Source: Streptomyces lavendofoliae | Lineage (GTDB): Bacteria; Actinomycetota; Actinomycetes; Streptomycetales; Streptomycetaceae | Direction: 5' to 3' | NCBI RefSeq assembly: GCF_014649735.1 | Contig: NZ_BMTP01000006.1 | Span: forward strand, 62,001 to 126,000 | DNA: 64,000 nt | Shown: piece by piece, positions 1 to 8,788 of the stretch | Layout of the letters: each line of letters begins with the position of its first letter | Position numbering within the stretch: position 1 is the first letter of the stretch | Position numbers and translations under genes: made by a program | Notes under the pieces: generated by a model | What the model was told of the DNA's origin: nothing | The model's input: only the letters and a program-made list of their open reading frames with translations | Databases searched by the model: none

Positions 1-3000
1 GAGTCGCCGCCCGCGTCGAGGAAGTCGTCGTCCAGGTCCACCTGGGTGAGCCCGAGCACCTCGCGCCAGATCTCGACGAGCTTGCGCTGCCGGTCCGTGC
101 GCGGCGGCTTGGCCGGCCGGCCCCGTGAGGCGCTCCGCGCGCCGGCCTTGGCGAGCGCGGCGCGGTCCACCTTTCCGGTGGCGGACAGCGGGAGTTCGTC
201 CAGCGCCAGGATGCGGGACGGGACCATGTGCCGGGGCAGCCGTTCGGCGGCGAAGTCCCGCAGCGCCTCGGGGGCGAACCGGCGGCGCGTGTCCGGTGCC
301 TGCGCGACGATGACGTCGAAGCCGACGGAGGCGGGACCGCCGCTCGTGGTGAGCACCTCGGCTCGGTCGAAGCCGGCGGCGGTGAGTTCGGCCCGCCACT
401 GGTCACGGGTCAACAGGCAGTGCCGGGCACGCAGTTCGGTGTCCTCGAAGTTGTCGAAGCCCTGCTGGAGCCCCATGACGAGGTCGAACCACGGGTGGAA
501 GGTGGTCTGCTCGACCATGAGCAGGATGCCCCCCGGTGCCGTGATGGACCTCAGGTTCCTCAGCGTGGGCCGGATCCGCCGCATGTCGTGCAGCACGCTC
601 GCCGCGACGAGGAGGTCGGCGGTCCGGTCGCCGAACCCCTGGACGGCGGGCGGCAGGTCGAGGTCGAACAGGTCGTACCGCAGCGCCGGGTGGCCGGCGA
701 ACTGCGCGCGGGCCCGGTCGGTGAAGTAGCGCGAGATGTCCGTGAAGAGGTACTCGGTGCGGCCGGGCGGCAGCAGCGGCAGCAGGTGCCGGGTCAGTGA
801 CCCGTAGCCGGAGCCCACCTCCATGGCCCGCAGCGGGCGGTCTGCGGGCAGGCTGCCGGCGTACGCGGCCACGGCCCCGGCCGCCGCCTCGTAGGTGGGG
901 CCGAAGAGCCGGTCGTAGACGCCGGGCGTACGGTCCGAGGCGTACAGCTCCGCCGAGTGGACGCTCTGGGTGAGCACGTCGGCCAGGCCGTCGGCGAGGG
1001 AGAGCATCCAGTCGGTGACGTCCTGCTCGATGCCCAGGACCTCCTTCAGGACGTGGCGCGCCCGCGCCTTGAGCTCCGGCGGGAGGGCGGCGGGCAGCTC
1101 GCGCGCCACGGTGGGCCCGTCGGGGCCGGGGCGCAGACGGCCGGTCGCCTCCAGGCCGGCGACGGCGCGCGCGAGCCAGCGTTCGTACCGAGGGGCGACG
1201 CCCGCGCCGCGCAGCGCCGCCGGGTCGAAGGCGGCGCCGGGGGTGTGCGGCAGCCCGAAGGAACGGAAGGCCGCGGCGGTGGCGGCGGTGTACACCTCGT
1301 CGAGCACGTCCCACGCGGAGCGCAGCGCCTCCGGCCCGGGGCCGGCGCTCGGCCGGTCGCCCGCCGAGCGGACGGCTTGCCACCACTCCCGGCTCGTCGC
1401 GGGCTCCACCCGCTCGGTCACGAACAGCGTCTCGTCGCGGGGTGAGGGCACGACGTACCCGTGCAGCCGGGCGGCGCCGGAGCCGTCGGACGTCTTGACC
1501 ACCACCGAGGCGTCCACGCCCGGGTGCTGCGACAGCGTCGCCTCGATCTCGCCGAGTTCGACCCGGTGCCCGTTGATCTTGACCTGGCCGTCCCGGCGGC
1601 CGAGGAACTCGATGGTCCCGTCGGCGGTGTAGCGCCCGAAGTCGCCCGTGCGGTAGAGGCGTTCACCGGTGCGCGGGTGGCGCACGAAGCTCGCGGCGGT
1701 GCGCTCCTCGTCGCCCCAGTAGCCGCGTGCCAGGCCGGCGCCGCCGATGTACAGCTGACCGGCGGTCCACACGGGGCAGGGTTCCATCCGCTCGTCCAGC
1801 ACGTGGAAGGTCTGGTTGCGCAGCGGTACGCCGTACGGGATGCTCCTGGCGCCCCGGGGCACGTCGTCGACGGGGTGGTGGATGGACCAGATGGACGCCT
1901 CGGTGGCGCCGCCGAGGCTGACGACCTCGGCGTCCGGCCACAGGTCGCGGATGCGGCGGGGCAGGTCGACGGGGATCCAGTCGCCGCTGAGGAGCACCAG
2001 CCGCAGGCGCTCCGGGACCTCCCCGCCCGCCTCCAGGTGCTCCACCAGCATCTGCATCTGCGCCGGTACGGAGTTCCAGACGGTGACCCCGTGCTGCGTC
2101 ATGACCTTCGCCCAGTGCGCCGGTTCGGAGCGCATGTCCGGGTCGGGCAGGACGAGCGCGGCGCCCGCGGCGTGCGTGCCGAACACGTCGTACACGGACA
2201 GGTCGAACCCGAGGTCGGCGATGCCGAAGACCCGGTCGCCGGGCCCGACGCCGAAGCGCTCGTTGATGTCGGCGACGGTGTTGAGCACGGCGCCGTGCTC
2301 GATCATGACGCCCTTCGGGGTGCCCGTGGAGCCCGAGGTGTACAGGACGTAGGCGAGGTCGCCGGGGCGGGCGGGCCCCGGGGGGAGGCGGTCCGCGGCG
2401 CCGGGGCCGGGCGGGTTCGCCGTCCGCGTCCGGTCGGCGAGGAGGCGGGGCACGTCGTCGGGCCACTCCAGGGCGGCGTCCAGGGCGCTGTCGGTGACGA
2501 CGCCGGCCGCCGCGCCGTCGGCGAGGATGCGGGCCCGGCGCTGCGCCGGGAGGGCGGTGCCGACGGGGAGGTAGGCGGCACCCGCCATCATCACGGCGTA
2601 CGCCGCGGCGATCTGCTCCGGCCCCTTGTCGAGGGTGATGCCGACGAGGCGGTCCCGGAGGTCCCCGCCGGCCGCGGTCGCGATGTCGTGCCGTACGGCG
2701 TCGGCGTGGGCGGCGAGTTCGCCGTAGGTGACCTCGCGGGTGGCGGTGAGCACCGCGGGCCGTTCGGGGTGGGCGGCGGCGCGGTCGAGGAACGGCTCGT
2801 GGAGCAGGCCCGCGGGGCGCGGGCCGTGGGTGGCGTTGGCCCGCTCGCGGCCCGTCAGCTGGTGCCCGGGGAGCGTGACGCCCAGGTCCTCGCCCCACAT
2901 CGTGTCCTCGCGGGCCAGCCGGGCGACCATGCCGCAGTAGGTGGCGAACATGTCGTCGAGGAGGCCCTCGGGGAACAGTTCCTCGACGCAGTCCCAGGTC

Positions 3001-4265
3001 AGGTCGAGGGACCCGGTGAAGTCGACCACCTGGTGGTCGAGCCACACCTGCGGTGTCTGGCTGACCCGGTACGAGATGTCACCGAAGTACCTCATCGCGC
3101 CGGACACGTCCGCCGCGGTGCCGAGTCCGCTGGTGAACACCACGGGCATCGTCTCGAAGCCGCTCTGCAGCCCGAGCCTGCGGCGTTCGCGGAGCGTCTG
3201 CAGCGCGCTGACCTGGCGGTGCCGCAGGTCCTTCTGCAGCTGGATCTGGGTGGCCTCGGCGCGCTCGGTCAGCGAGCGCCCCGCCGACGCGTCCATCTCC
3301 AGCAGGCAGATGGAGGTGAAGTCGCCGACCATCCGGCGCAGGTGCGGGTGGACGACCCGCTTGCCCGCCGCGTTCCTCTCCAGCAGCAGCGGCAGGCGGT
3401 TGAAGAGGGTGAGGTTGAGGGTGAAGCGCCGGGTTCCGCTCCAGACGGCGAGGACCTCGGAGAAGAGGGCGGCGAGGACGGCGGTCGGGGTCAGGCCGCG
3501 TGCCTCGCAGCGTTCCTGGAGTCGCTTCCAGTCGTCCTCGGGGAGGTGGTACTCGCGGTGGGTGAAGCGCGGCTTGTGGACGCTGACGGGCGACGTGGCC
3601 AGCGGCAGGTCCGGCGGCGGGGCGAGGGTCGCGGCGCGTGAGGTCCAGTAGTCGAGGGCGTTGCGGTGGCGGGGTGCCTGGGAGCCGCGTTCGAGGGCCA
3701 GCGCGTACTCGCGGAACGTCACGTTTACGGGCGGCAGTTCGAGGCCGGGGTCCTGGCAGAGCGCGCTCCACTCGCTGAACAGCAGGGTGAGGCTGGCCAG
3801 GTCGACCATGAGGAGGTCCAGGCTGACGTGCAGCCGGTCGTGTGCGGGGAGCCGTGAGAGACGGATGTCGAACAGCGGCCAGTCGGCGGTCGTGTAGACG
3901 TGGTGGGACATCTCGTCGCGTATCGCGGTCAGCGTCCGGTGCGCCTCGTCCGGCGGGGCCGACCGCAGGTCGGTACATCGCACCCGGAACTCCGGGACCG
4001 AGGGCAGGACGTGTTGCCGGCCGTCCTCGTCCACGACGGCCCGCAGCATGTCGTGGCGGTCGATGAGGGTCTGCCAGGAGCGTGAGAGCACTTCGGGGTC
4101 GAGGCGTCGCCCTTCGAGTTCGAAGTAGGCGTGCGGCGCCACGTTGCCCAGGACGAAGTTGGAACCCCGGCCGACCCAGTAGGCGTACTGGATCTCCGTC
4201 AGCGGGAACTTCTCGAACCGGTCGTCGTCCCGGGGTGACCGGTTCGTGCGACTGCTGTCCGTCAT
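1..4265 (-). CDS. Thiazoline-type NRPS, Cy-A(Cys)-MT-PCP, cut by window start
   Basis: Non-ribosomal peptide synthetase predicted to load cysteine and cyclise it to a thiazoline. About 1,421 residues are visible. The start is ATG at 4265 behind GAGAGGG. Residues ~15-450 are a heterocyclisation (Cy) domain with the diagnostic DxxxxDxxS motif (DLLMVDLAS, ~149-157). The adenylation domain has core A3 YTSGSTGTPKG (~636), and aligning its pocket to GrsA gives D-L-Y-N-L-S-L-I-W, the code known for Cys in PchF/HMWP-type enzymes. A methyltransferase-like domain interrupts the A domain (SAM loop VGSGYGSLT, ~1147); core A10 follows (LSATGKVDR, ~1358), then the PCP. The window ends inside the PCP serine codon (DAGGD then TC-). 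The embedded MT resembles those of PchE/PchF: an N-methyltransferase or an epimerase-like domain, not distinguishable here. By inference it belongs to a pyochelin-, watasemycin- or coelibactin-like pathway. The rest of the cluster lies outside the window. Confidence 0.95.
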   Translation of the reverse strand, partial: MTDSSRTNRSPRDDDRFEKFPLTEIQYAYWVGRGSNFVLGNVAPHAYFELEGRRLDPEVLSRSWQTLIDRHDMLRAVVDEDGRQHVLPSVPEFRVRCTDLRSAPPDEAHRTLTAIRDEMSHHVYTTADWPLFDIRLSRLPAHDRLHVSLDLLMVDLASLTLLFSEWSALCQDPGLELPPVNVTFREYALALERGSQAPRHRNALDYWTSRAATLAPPPDLPLATSPVSVHKPRFTHREYHLPEDDWKRLQERCEARGLTPTAVLAALFSEVLAVWSGTRRFTLNLTLFNRLPLLLERNAAGKRVVHPHLRRMVGDFTSICLLEMDASAGRSLTERAEATQIQLQKDLRHRQVSALQTLRERRRLGLQSGFETMPVVFTSGLGTAADVSGAMRYFGDISYRVSQTPQVWLDHQVVDFTGSLDLTWDCVEELFPEGLLDDMFATYCGMVARLAREDTMWGEDLGVTLPGHQLTGRERANATHGPRPAGLLHEPFLDRAAAHPERPAVLTATREVTYGELAAHADAVRHDIATAAGGDLRDRLVGITLDKGPEQIAAAYAVMMAGAAYLPVGTALPAQRRARILADGAAAGVVTDSALDAALEWPDDVPRLLADRTRTANPPGPGAADRLPPGPARPGDLAYVLYTSGSTGTPKGVMIEHGAVLNTVADINERFGVGPGDRVFGIADLGFDLSVYDVFGTHAAGAALVLPDPDMRSEPAHWAKVMTQHGVTVWNSVPAQMQMLVEHLEAGGEVPERLRLVLLSGDWIPVDLPRRIRDLWPDAEVVSLGGATEASIWSIHHPVDDVPRGARSIPYGVPLRNQTFHVLDERMEPCPVWTAGQLYIGGAGLARGYWGDEERTAASFVRHPRTGERLYRTGDFGRYTADGTIEFLGRRDGQVKINGHRVELGEIEATLSQHPGVDASVVVKTSDGSGAARLHGYVVPSPRDETLFVTERVEPATSREWWQAVRSAGDRPSAGPGPEALRSAWDVLDEVYTAATAAAFRSFGLPHTPGAAFDPAALRGAGVAPRYERWLARAVAGLEATGRLRPGPDGPTVARELPAALPPELKARARHVLKEVLGIEQDVTDWMLSLADGLADVLTQSVHSAELYASDRTPGVYDRLFGPTYEAAAGAVAAYAGSLPADRPLRAMEVGSGYGSLTRHLLPLLPPGRTEYLFTDISRYFTDRARAQFAGHPALRYDLFDLDLPPAVQGFGDRTADLLVAASVLHDMRRIRPTLRNLRSITAPGGILLMVEQTTFHPWFDLVMGLQQGFDNFEDTELRARHCLLTRDQWRAELTAAGFDRAEVLTTSGGPASVGFDVIVAQAPDTRRRFAPEALRDFAAERLPRHMVPSRILALDELPLSATGKVDRAALAKAGARSASRGRPAKPPRTDRQRKLVEIWREVLGLTQVDLDDDFLDAGGD

Positions 4266-4792
4266 CGTTGTCCCTCTCAGTCGAGTTCCGCCGGATCCCG
4301 GCGGAACTCGTGCGGCCCGGATAGCGTTCGTTGAAGCCGGGAGAGTGGAAGGAGAAGGTGGGAAGCGGTGCCGCGGAAGGCGTCGGCGGCGCGGCGCGAC
4401 CACCGTCGCGGCGGCGTGGCGTTCCCTGTTCGATGACCCCCTCGCAGTCCCCCGTGGAGCCCGGGACGGACCGGAGGTCCGCGTGGGCCCGCCAATTAGA
4501 ACCACCGGGGCACGCCGGGTCCACCGTGACGATGCTCACGTTTTGCCGCATTGGCCGGAATCTTCGCTTCGATTTTCCGGTGAAATGCTTCTCGGCCAGA
4601 GCTTTTTCTTTTGGAGCGGAATATTCCCCGAATGCTCCGGATGGCGTGAAAACGGTGGCGGTGGTGGCGGACCGGGCAGCGGCCGGGACACCTCCCCGCT
4701 CTCCGGGGTGTCCGGCCGGGCCGTTCCCCACGCGCGGACACCCGGTCACCGCCGGCCGGGGTCGCCGCCTGGCGTGGGGGCGTCCCGGTGGG
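4266..4792. other. Upstream region of the NRPS, AT-richer, no gene seen
   Basis: About 530 bases with no convincing reading frame. Roughly 4490-4640 is clearly less GC-rich than the surroundings and holds a perfect GGAATATTCC palindrome (4618-4627) nested inside a wider GGAGC/GCTCC repeat (4613-4638). This is most likely the promoter and long leader of the NRPS. I looked for an iron-box palindrome (TTAGGTTAGGCTAACCTAA type) and did not find one. Confidence 0.5.
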
Positions 4793-4984
4793 TCACGCCG
4801 TGGTGGAACCCGGGTGGTCGGGGTCCTGTTCGGCGGTGGGCAGCGCGCCGTGCCCCTCGGACCAGGCGTTGACCCAGCCGCACACGCCGCAGGCGTACCG
4901 GCCGTCCAGGCCGGACACCGCCGCGCCGCACGCCCGGCACTCGGTCGTCGTGATCTCAGGCGTCTGCGCCGCGGGTGCGGTCAT
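4793..4984 (-). CDS. Mini zinc-ribbon protein (63 aa), second of a tandem pair
   Basis: Tiny acidic protein with CRACG and CGVCGW knuckles (CxxC pairs about 15 residues apart), typical of a single structural zinc ribbon. ATG at 4984 sits behind AGGAGG with a 5-nt gap, which fixes the start. It begins inside the last 29 bases of the gene upstream (4956-5135), so the two are co-transcribed and probably translationally coupled. No enzymatic domain is present; function unknown. The C-terminal half is low-complexity. Confidence 0.6.
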   Translation of the reverse strand: MTAPAAQTPEITTTECRACGAAVSGLDGRYACGVCGWVNAWSEGHGALPTAEQDPDHPGSTTA

Positions 4985-5135
4985 GTCCGCCTCCTGTTCC
5001 GGTGGCCACCTGCCGCTCATCACCCGAGCCTAGCCCCGCCGGGCCCGGCACGGCCGACGACCAACCGCACCCCTGGCCGCAGACCCAGCCCGACCCCTGC
5101 CGCAACGCCGCCGCCCCGCACCTCTGGCAGTTCAC
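4956..5135 (-). CDS. Mini zinc-ribbon protein (59 aa), first of a tandem pair
   Basis: GTG start at 5135 behind GGAGGTGGGGGC. The product has CQRCG and CGQGCGW, a ribbon of the same layout as its neighbour (Cys pair, glycine-rich turn, Cys pair, W), so the two look like diverged tandem duplicates. The second Cys pair is CxxxC rather than CxxC. The last 29 bases overlap the next gene's start. Nothing indicates a specific role. The gene lies directly beside propeller-like remnants at 5210-5680. Confidence 0.5.
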   Translation of the reverse strand: MNCQRCGAAALRQGSGWVCGQGCGWSSAVPGPAGLGSGDERQVATGTGGGHDRTRGADA

Positions 5136-5209
5136 GCCCCCACCTCCCCGACCCCGATCCGGGCACACGGCCCGATCCTCGCACAGGCGTCGCGGGGCCC
5201 GCCCGGCCG

Positions 5210-5680
5210 CCGGACTCAGCACTCGCGCGGAGGGGGATGCCGCCGGCCGAGTCGACCACGGCGGCGCGGTCGCCGGCGGCGCTGAAGACGGTGGCACGCG
5301 CAGTTGTCCAGTGCCGTGCGCTCGCCGCGCTTCCCCCGGGCGCTGAGGAGGGTCCCGGTGTCCGTCAGTACGGTGGCGCCGTCGGGCGAGACGGCGGACA
5401 GCGCTCCCCGGCCTCGTCCGGCCCGTCGCACGTCGCCTCGGGCAGGACGCGCGGCTTCCTGCCGGTGCCGGCGTCGCGGACCGTGATGCCGTCGCCCGAG
5501 TCGGTCGTCGTCATCAGCGTCCTGCCGTGCGGGCTGAGCGCGGGGCCGGTGACCACCGAGGACTCGGTCCGGGGCGGTTCGACCGTCCACTTCTCGTCCG
5601 GGGGCGACCGCACCCGGCAGGGCGCCCGGATCGACAAGGCGCGCGCCACTGCACCACCCTCTGCACCACCCGGTTCCACC
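5210..5680 (-). pseudogene. Frameshifted WD40/β-propeller-like gene remnant
   Basis: Three minus-strand frames carry consecutive pieces that resemble propeller blades: GPALSPHGRTLMTT...ITVRDAGTG, then after a frame change LSAVSPDGATVLTDTGTLL, then after another change ATVFSAAGDRAAVVDSAGG. SPxGxTL and VRDxxTG are typical WD40 strand motifs. No single frame runs through and no start with a ribosome site is visible. I read it as a decayed gene; an actual function is unlikely. Boundaries are approximate. Confidence 0.45.
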
Positions 5681-5784
5681 GACTGACGTCACCGCGACCG
5701 CCGGGCGCCGGCGTCACTTGCGCTGGAGCGCACTCCAACTCGTAGGGTCGCGGCACCCAGAAGGACGATCCGGAGGAGAGTCGC

Positions 5785-6834
5785 ATGCGCCACCGTGTAC
5801 TGGGCGGTACCGGCATCGAGGTGAGCCCCTACTGCCTGGGCACCATGATGTTCGGTGCCGTCGGCAACGCCGACCACGACGACTGCGCCCGGATCGTCCA
5901 CGCCGCGCTGGACGAGGGGATCAACTTCGTCGACACCGCCGACATGTACTCGCGCGGGGAGTCGGAGACGATCGTCGGCAAGGCGTTGAAGGGCCGGCGT
6001 GACGACGTGGTCCTGGCGACCAAGTTCCACTTCCCCCTGGGGGAGGGACCCAACCGGGGCGGCAACTCGCGGCGCCATGTCGTCCGGGCGGTGGAGGACA
6101 GTCTGCGGAGGCTGGGCACCGACTGGATCGACCTGTACCAGGTGCACCGGCCGGACCACACGACGGATGTGGAGGAGACGCTCTCCGCCCTGACCGATCT
6201 CGTGCACCAGGGCAAGATCAGGGCGTTCGGCTGCTCCACGTTCCCGGCGGAGCAGATCGTCGAGGCGTACCACGTGGCCGAGCGGCGCGGTCTCCAGCGG
6301 TTCCGCACCGAGCAGCCGCCGTACTCGGTGCTGGCGCGGGGCGTCGAGAGGCACGTGCTGCCGACGGCGCAGCGCCTCGGCATGGGCGTGCTGACGTGGA
6401 GTCCGCTGGCCTCGGGGTTCCTGACGGGCCGCTACCGCAAGGGCCGGGCGCTCGACCTGAGCAGCGGACGTCCCGCCCTGCACCCCGACCGCTTCGATCC
6501 GTCGGCGCCGCGCACCGCCGCGAAGCTGGAGGCCGTCGAGCAGCTCGTCGGCGTGGCCGCGGAAGTGGGGTGCTCGCTGCCGGAGCTGGCCATCGCCTTC
6601 CCGCTGGCGCACCCGGCCGTCACGTCGGTGATCATCGGCCCGCGCACGATGGAGCAGCTGCGCGGCACGCTGAAGGGCATGTCCGTCGTGCTGGACGACG
6701 CCGTACTCGACCGGATCGACGCCATCGTGCCGCCCGGCACCGACGTCTACCCCCCGGACGGTGTCTGGGCCCCGCCCGCGCTCACCACCCCAGCACTCCG
6801 CCGCCGCCCGGTCGCCTCCAGGCCCGCCGCCTGA
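5785..6834 (+). CDS. Aldo/keto reductase
   Basis: Cytosolic NADPH-dependent oxidoreductase of the AKR superfamily, 349 aa, close to the family's usual length. Family motifs: GTGIEVSPYCLGTMMFG near the N-terminus, catalytic Asp and Tyr in FVDTADMYSRGESE, Lys in VLATKF, His in YQVHRPD, and the late cofactor-binding VIIGPRTMEQL. The start ATG has GGAGGAGAG eight bases upstream. Substrate cannot be read. It stands alone, with pseudogene debris upstream and an unrelated excalibur gene downstream. Confidence 0.93.
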   Translation: MRHRVLGGTGIEVSPYCLGTMMFGAVGNADHDDCARIVHAALDEGINFVDTADMYSRGESETIVGKALKGRRDDVVLATKFHFPLGEGPNRGGNSRRHVVRAVEDSLRRLGTDWIDLYQVHRPDHTTDVEETLSALTDLVHQGKIRAFGCSTFPAEQIVEAYHVAERRGLQRFRTEQPPYSVLARGVERHVLPTAQRLGMGVLTWSPLASGFLTGRYRKGRALDLSSGRPALHPDRFDPSAPRTAAKLEAVEQLVGVAAEVGCSLPELAIAFPLAHPAVTSVIIGPRTMEQLRGTLKGMSVVLDDAVLDRIDAIVPPGTDVYPPDGVWAPPALTTPALRRRPVASRPAA

Positions 6835-6961
6835 GACGCCCCCGGCACGACCCCCGCACGGGTCCGCACGCCCCCGGCACGGCACGTACGTGGCACCGGC
6901 CCGGCACATGCCGGGAGCTGCCCCGCGACGTCGGGCCGGTCACCCGTTCGGCCCACGGGCC

Positions 6962-7012
6962 TGAGCCGATGGGGCGACCGGCCCGTAGCGTCGATCCCGG
7001 CCGCCCCATCGG
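6962..7012 (+). promoter_or_regulatory. Promoter-like element inside an 11-bp inverted repeat
   Basis: CCGATGGGGCG (6966-6976) is repeated perfectly in inverse as CGCCCCATCGG (7002-7012). Between the arms lies TAGCGT (6986-6991), a plausible -10, with TGAGCC (6962-6967) 18 bases upstream. It sits 20 bases before the excalibur gene. The arms could be an operator or a 5'UTR stem. Confidence 0.35.
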
Positions 7013-7032
7013 TCGGCCGGAAGGGAGACGGA

Positions 7033-7488
7033 ATGATGAACGGCCGTTCCGTGTCTGCCGGAGTCCTGATCGCCATCGCGTCGGTCGTGCCCCTGTCCGG
7101 CACCGCACACGCCCAGGATCTCGACTGCCGTGACTTCGTGTACCAGGAGGACGCGCAGGCGGTCTTCGACACCGATCCGCGCGACCCGCACCGCCTCGAC
7201 GAGGACCGGGGCCCCGACGACGGCATCGCCTGCGAGGTGCTGCCTCGGCGCACCGGTGCCGTCACACCGCAGGACACCCCTGCGCCGCAGGGCACCGCCA
7301 CGCCGCAGGGCACCGTCACCGCGCCACCGGCCTCGCCGTCCCCGGTCCCGGCCCGGGGCGTACGCGGGGGGCTCGGAGGCGCGTCGGAGCCGGCGCGCGA
7401 CGCCTGGTGGACCGGCGCCGGACTGGCGTTGGCGGCCGGCGCGGCGGTCGGCGCGGGCTGGGTCGTGAGGCGTCGTCGCCACACCTGA
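7033..7488 (+). CDS. Secreted excalibur-domain protein with C-terminal anchor
   Basis: 151 aa. A Sec signal peptide (hydrophobic ~8-22, AHA cleavage) precedes an excalibur-like calcium-binding domain with DCRDFVYQEDAQAVF and the acidic DGIACE loop (~30-70), a Thr/Pro-rich spacer with TPQGT-type repeats, and a C-terminal transmembrane helix (GLALAAGAAVGAGWVV) ending in RRRRH. The layout suggests a surface protein with an extracytoplasmic Ca-binding head anchored at its C-terminus. GGGAGACGG precedes the ATG; a second ATG follows at once, so the start may be three bases later. A hairpin follows the stop. Confidence 0.75.
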   Translation: MMNGRSVSAGVLIAIASVVPLSGTAHAQDLDCRDFVYQEDAQAVFDTDPRDPHRLDEDRGPDDGIACEVLPRRTGAVTPQDTPAPQGTATPQGTVTAPPASPSPVPARGVRGGLGGASEPARDAWWTGAGLALAAGAAVGAGWVVRRRRHT

Positions 7489-7509
7489 CGCCGCCCCGCG
7501 GTGGCGGCG
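7489..7509 (+). terminator. GC-rich hairpin after the excalibur gene
   Basis: CGCCGCC (7489-7495) pairs with GGCGGCG (7503-7509) around a 7-nt loop, directly after the stop. It has no U-tract, as is usual in this group. Confidence 0.35.
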
Positions 7510-7754
7510 CGATGCCAGGAGCCCGGGGCGTGGGGACGGAGACCACGCCCCGGGCGGCTGCATGGGACGGGCGGGGCGGCCGGGAGAGGCGGGAGCCGAA
7601 CGCCGGTACGGGCAGAGGCCGTTGTACGCCGTGGACGCCCGGGCGCGGGCGTTCCCGGCGCCGGCCGGCAAGGCGGCGACTCACGCACCGGTCGAGCGGC
7701 GGCGGGCCCCTGGTGGGGACGGCGTCCGGTCCCGCCGGTGCGACGCCGCCCCGG

Positions 7755-8783
7755 TCAGGCGAAGGTGGCTGCCGGGACCGGGTCCGGACCGGGTCCGGAG
7801 TCGATGATCCGGGCGAGCAGGTCGAGGCCGGCACGGTCGACGGACCGGGCGTTGGCGCTGAGGACGACGACTGCGGACCGGCGTTCGGGGGCTATGGCCA
7901 CCAGGCTGCGGTAACCGCCGGTGCCGCCGGTGTGGAACAGGATCCGGTGCCGGCCGCGGGGCGGACCGGCCGAGATCCAGCCGGGATGGACGGCGGTTCC
8001 GGCGTTGACGCGGTGGGCGGTGGTGTGGGTGAGGGCGATGGCTTCGGCGAGTTCCCCGGGTGCGGGACCGATCTGGGCCCGGGCCAGGGTGAGCAGGTCG
8101 GGCACGGTGGAGTGCAGGCCGCCGGCGCCGGCGAGGGCGGCAAGGTGCCAGCGCGGGCGGGGGCGGCCGGTGCGGGAGTGGCCGTCGGCCAGTCGTGCCG
8201 TGCGTGCGGGGTCGAGGACCACGCGGGTGTCGGTCATGCCCAGGGGCCGGCAGATCTCGGTCCGGACGAGCGTGTCGTAGTCGGTGCCGGTGTGGCGTGC
8301 CAGGACGAGCCCCAGCAGGCCGGCACCGAAGTTGGAGTAGCGGAAGCGGGTGCCGGGCGCCGACCGCAGACGGGTGCGCCGCAATCCGTCCAACAGGAGC
8401 TCGCCCGTGCAGCCGGCGTAGGGGTCCGGGCGGAACAGGCCCCCCGGCAGGAGGCCCTTGGGCAACCGGGGCAGGCCGGACGTGTGGCAGGCCAGGTGAG
8501 CCAGCCTGATGACCTCACCGCCGCGTTCCGGAGCCGTGATGTCGCGGGGCAGCAGGTCGCGCAGCGGCTGGTCCGGTTCCACGGCGCCACGCACGGTGAG
8601 CCGGGCCAGGACCAGCGAGGTGAACGTCTTCGTGACGGAACCGATCTCGAACAGCGTGCCGGGGTCGGCGCCGTGCACCGCGGACTCCCCGCCCCTCAGG
8701 GCACCCACCACGACGGCGCCCCGCTGTCGGGCACCGAGCCGCTCCGCCGTCCTTCGCACCGGATCATCGAGGAGCGAGGTCAC
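7755..8783 (-). CDS. Serine hydrolase, class C β-lactamase/esterase family
   Basis: 342 aa β-lactamase-fold hydrolase. Catalytic SxxK is SVTK (~49-52, within FEIGSVTKTF), the YxN motif is YSN (~147), and the KTG-equivalent is HTG in FHTGGTGGY (~282), as in the Pfam β-lactamase/EstB group. No signal peptide is evident, so a cytosolic esterase or peptidase is likelier than antibiotic resistance. The GTG start at 8783 lies five bases after the stop of the upstream regulator gene, so the two are an operon driven from the palindromic promoter at 9022-9066. Confidence 0.88.
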   Translation of the reverse strand: MTSLLDDPVRRTAERLGARQRGAVVVGALRGGESAVHGADPGTLFEIGSVTKTFTSLVLARLTVRGAVEPDQPLRDLLPRDITAPERGGEVIRLAHLACHTSGLPRLPKGLLPGGLFRPDPYAGCTGELLLDGLRRTRLRSAPGTRFRYSNFGAGLLGLVLARHTGTDYDTLVRTEICRPLGMTDTRVVLDPARTARLADGHSRTGRPRPRWHLAALAGAGGLHSTVPDLLTLARAQIGPAPGELAEAIALTHTTAHRVNAGTAVHPGWISAGPPRGRHRILFHTGGTGGYRSLVAIAPERRSAVVVLSANARSVDRAGLDLLARIIDSGPGPDPVPAATFA

Positions 8784-8788
8784 GGTCG

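Noticed and set aside
1461..3641. Very long open frame on the plus strand opposite the NRPS
   Set aside because: It is the antisense shadow of the high-GC NRPS gene. The minus frame has Cy, A, MT and PCP motifs in order; the plus frame has none.
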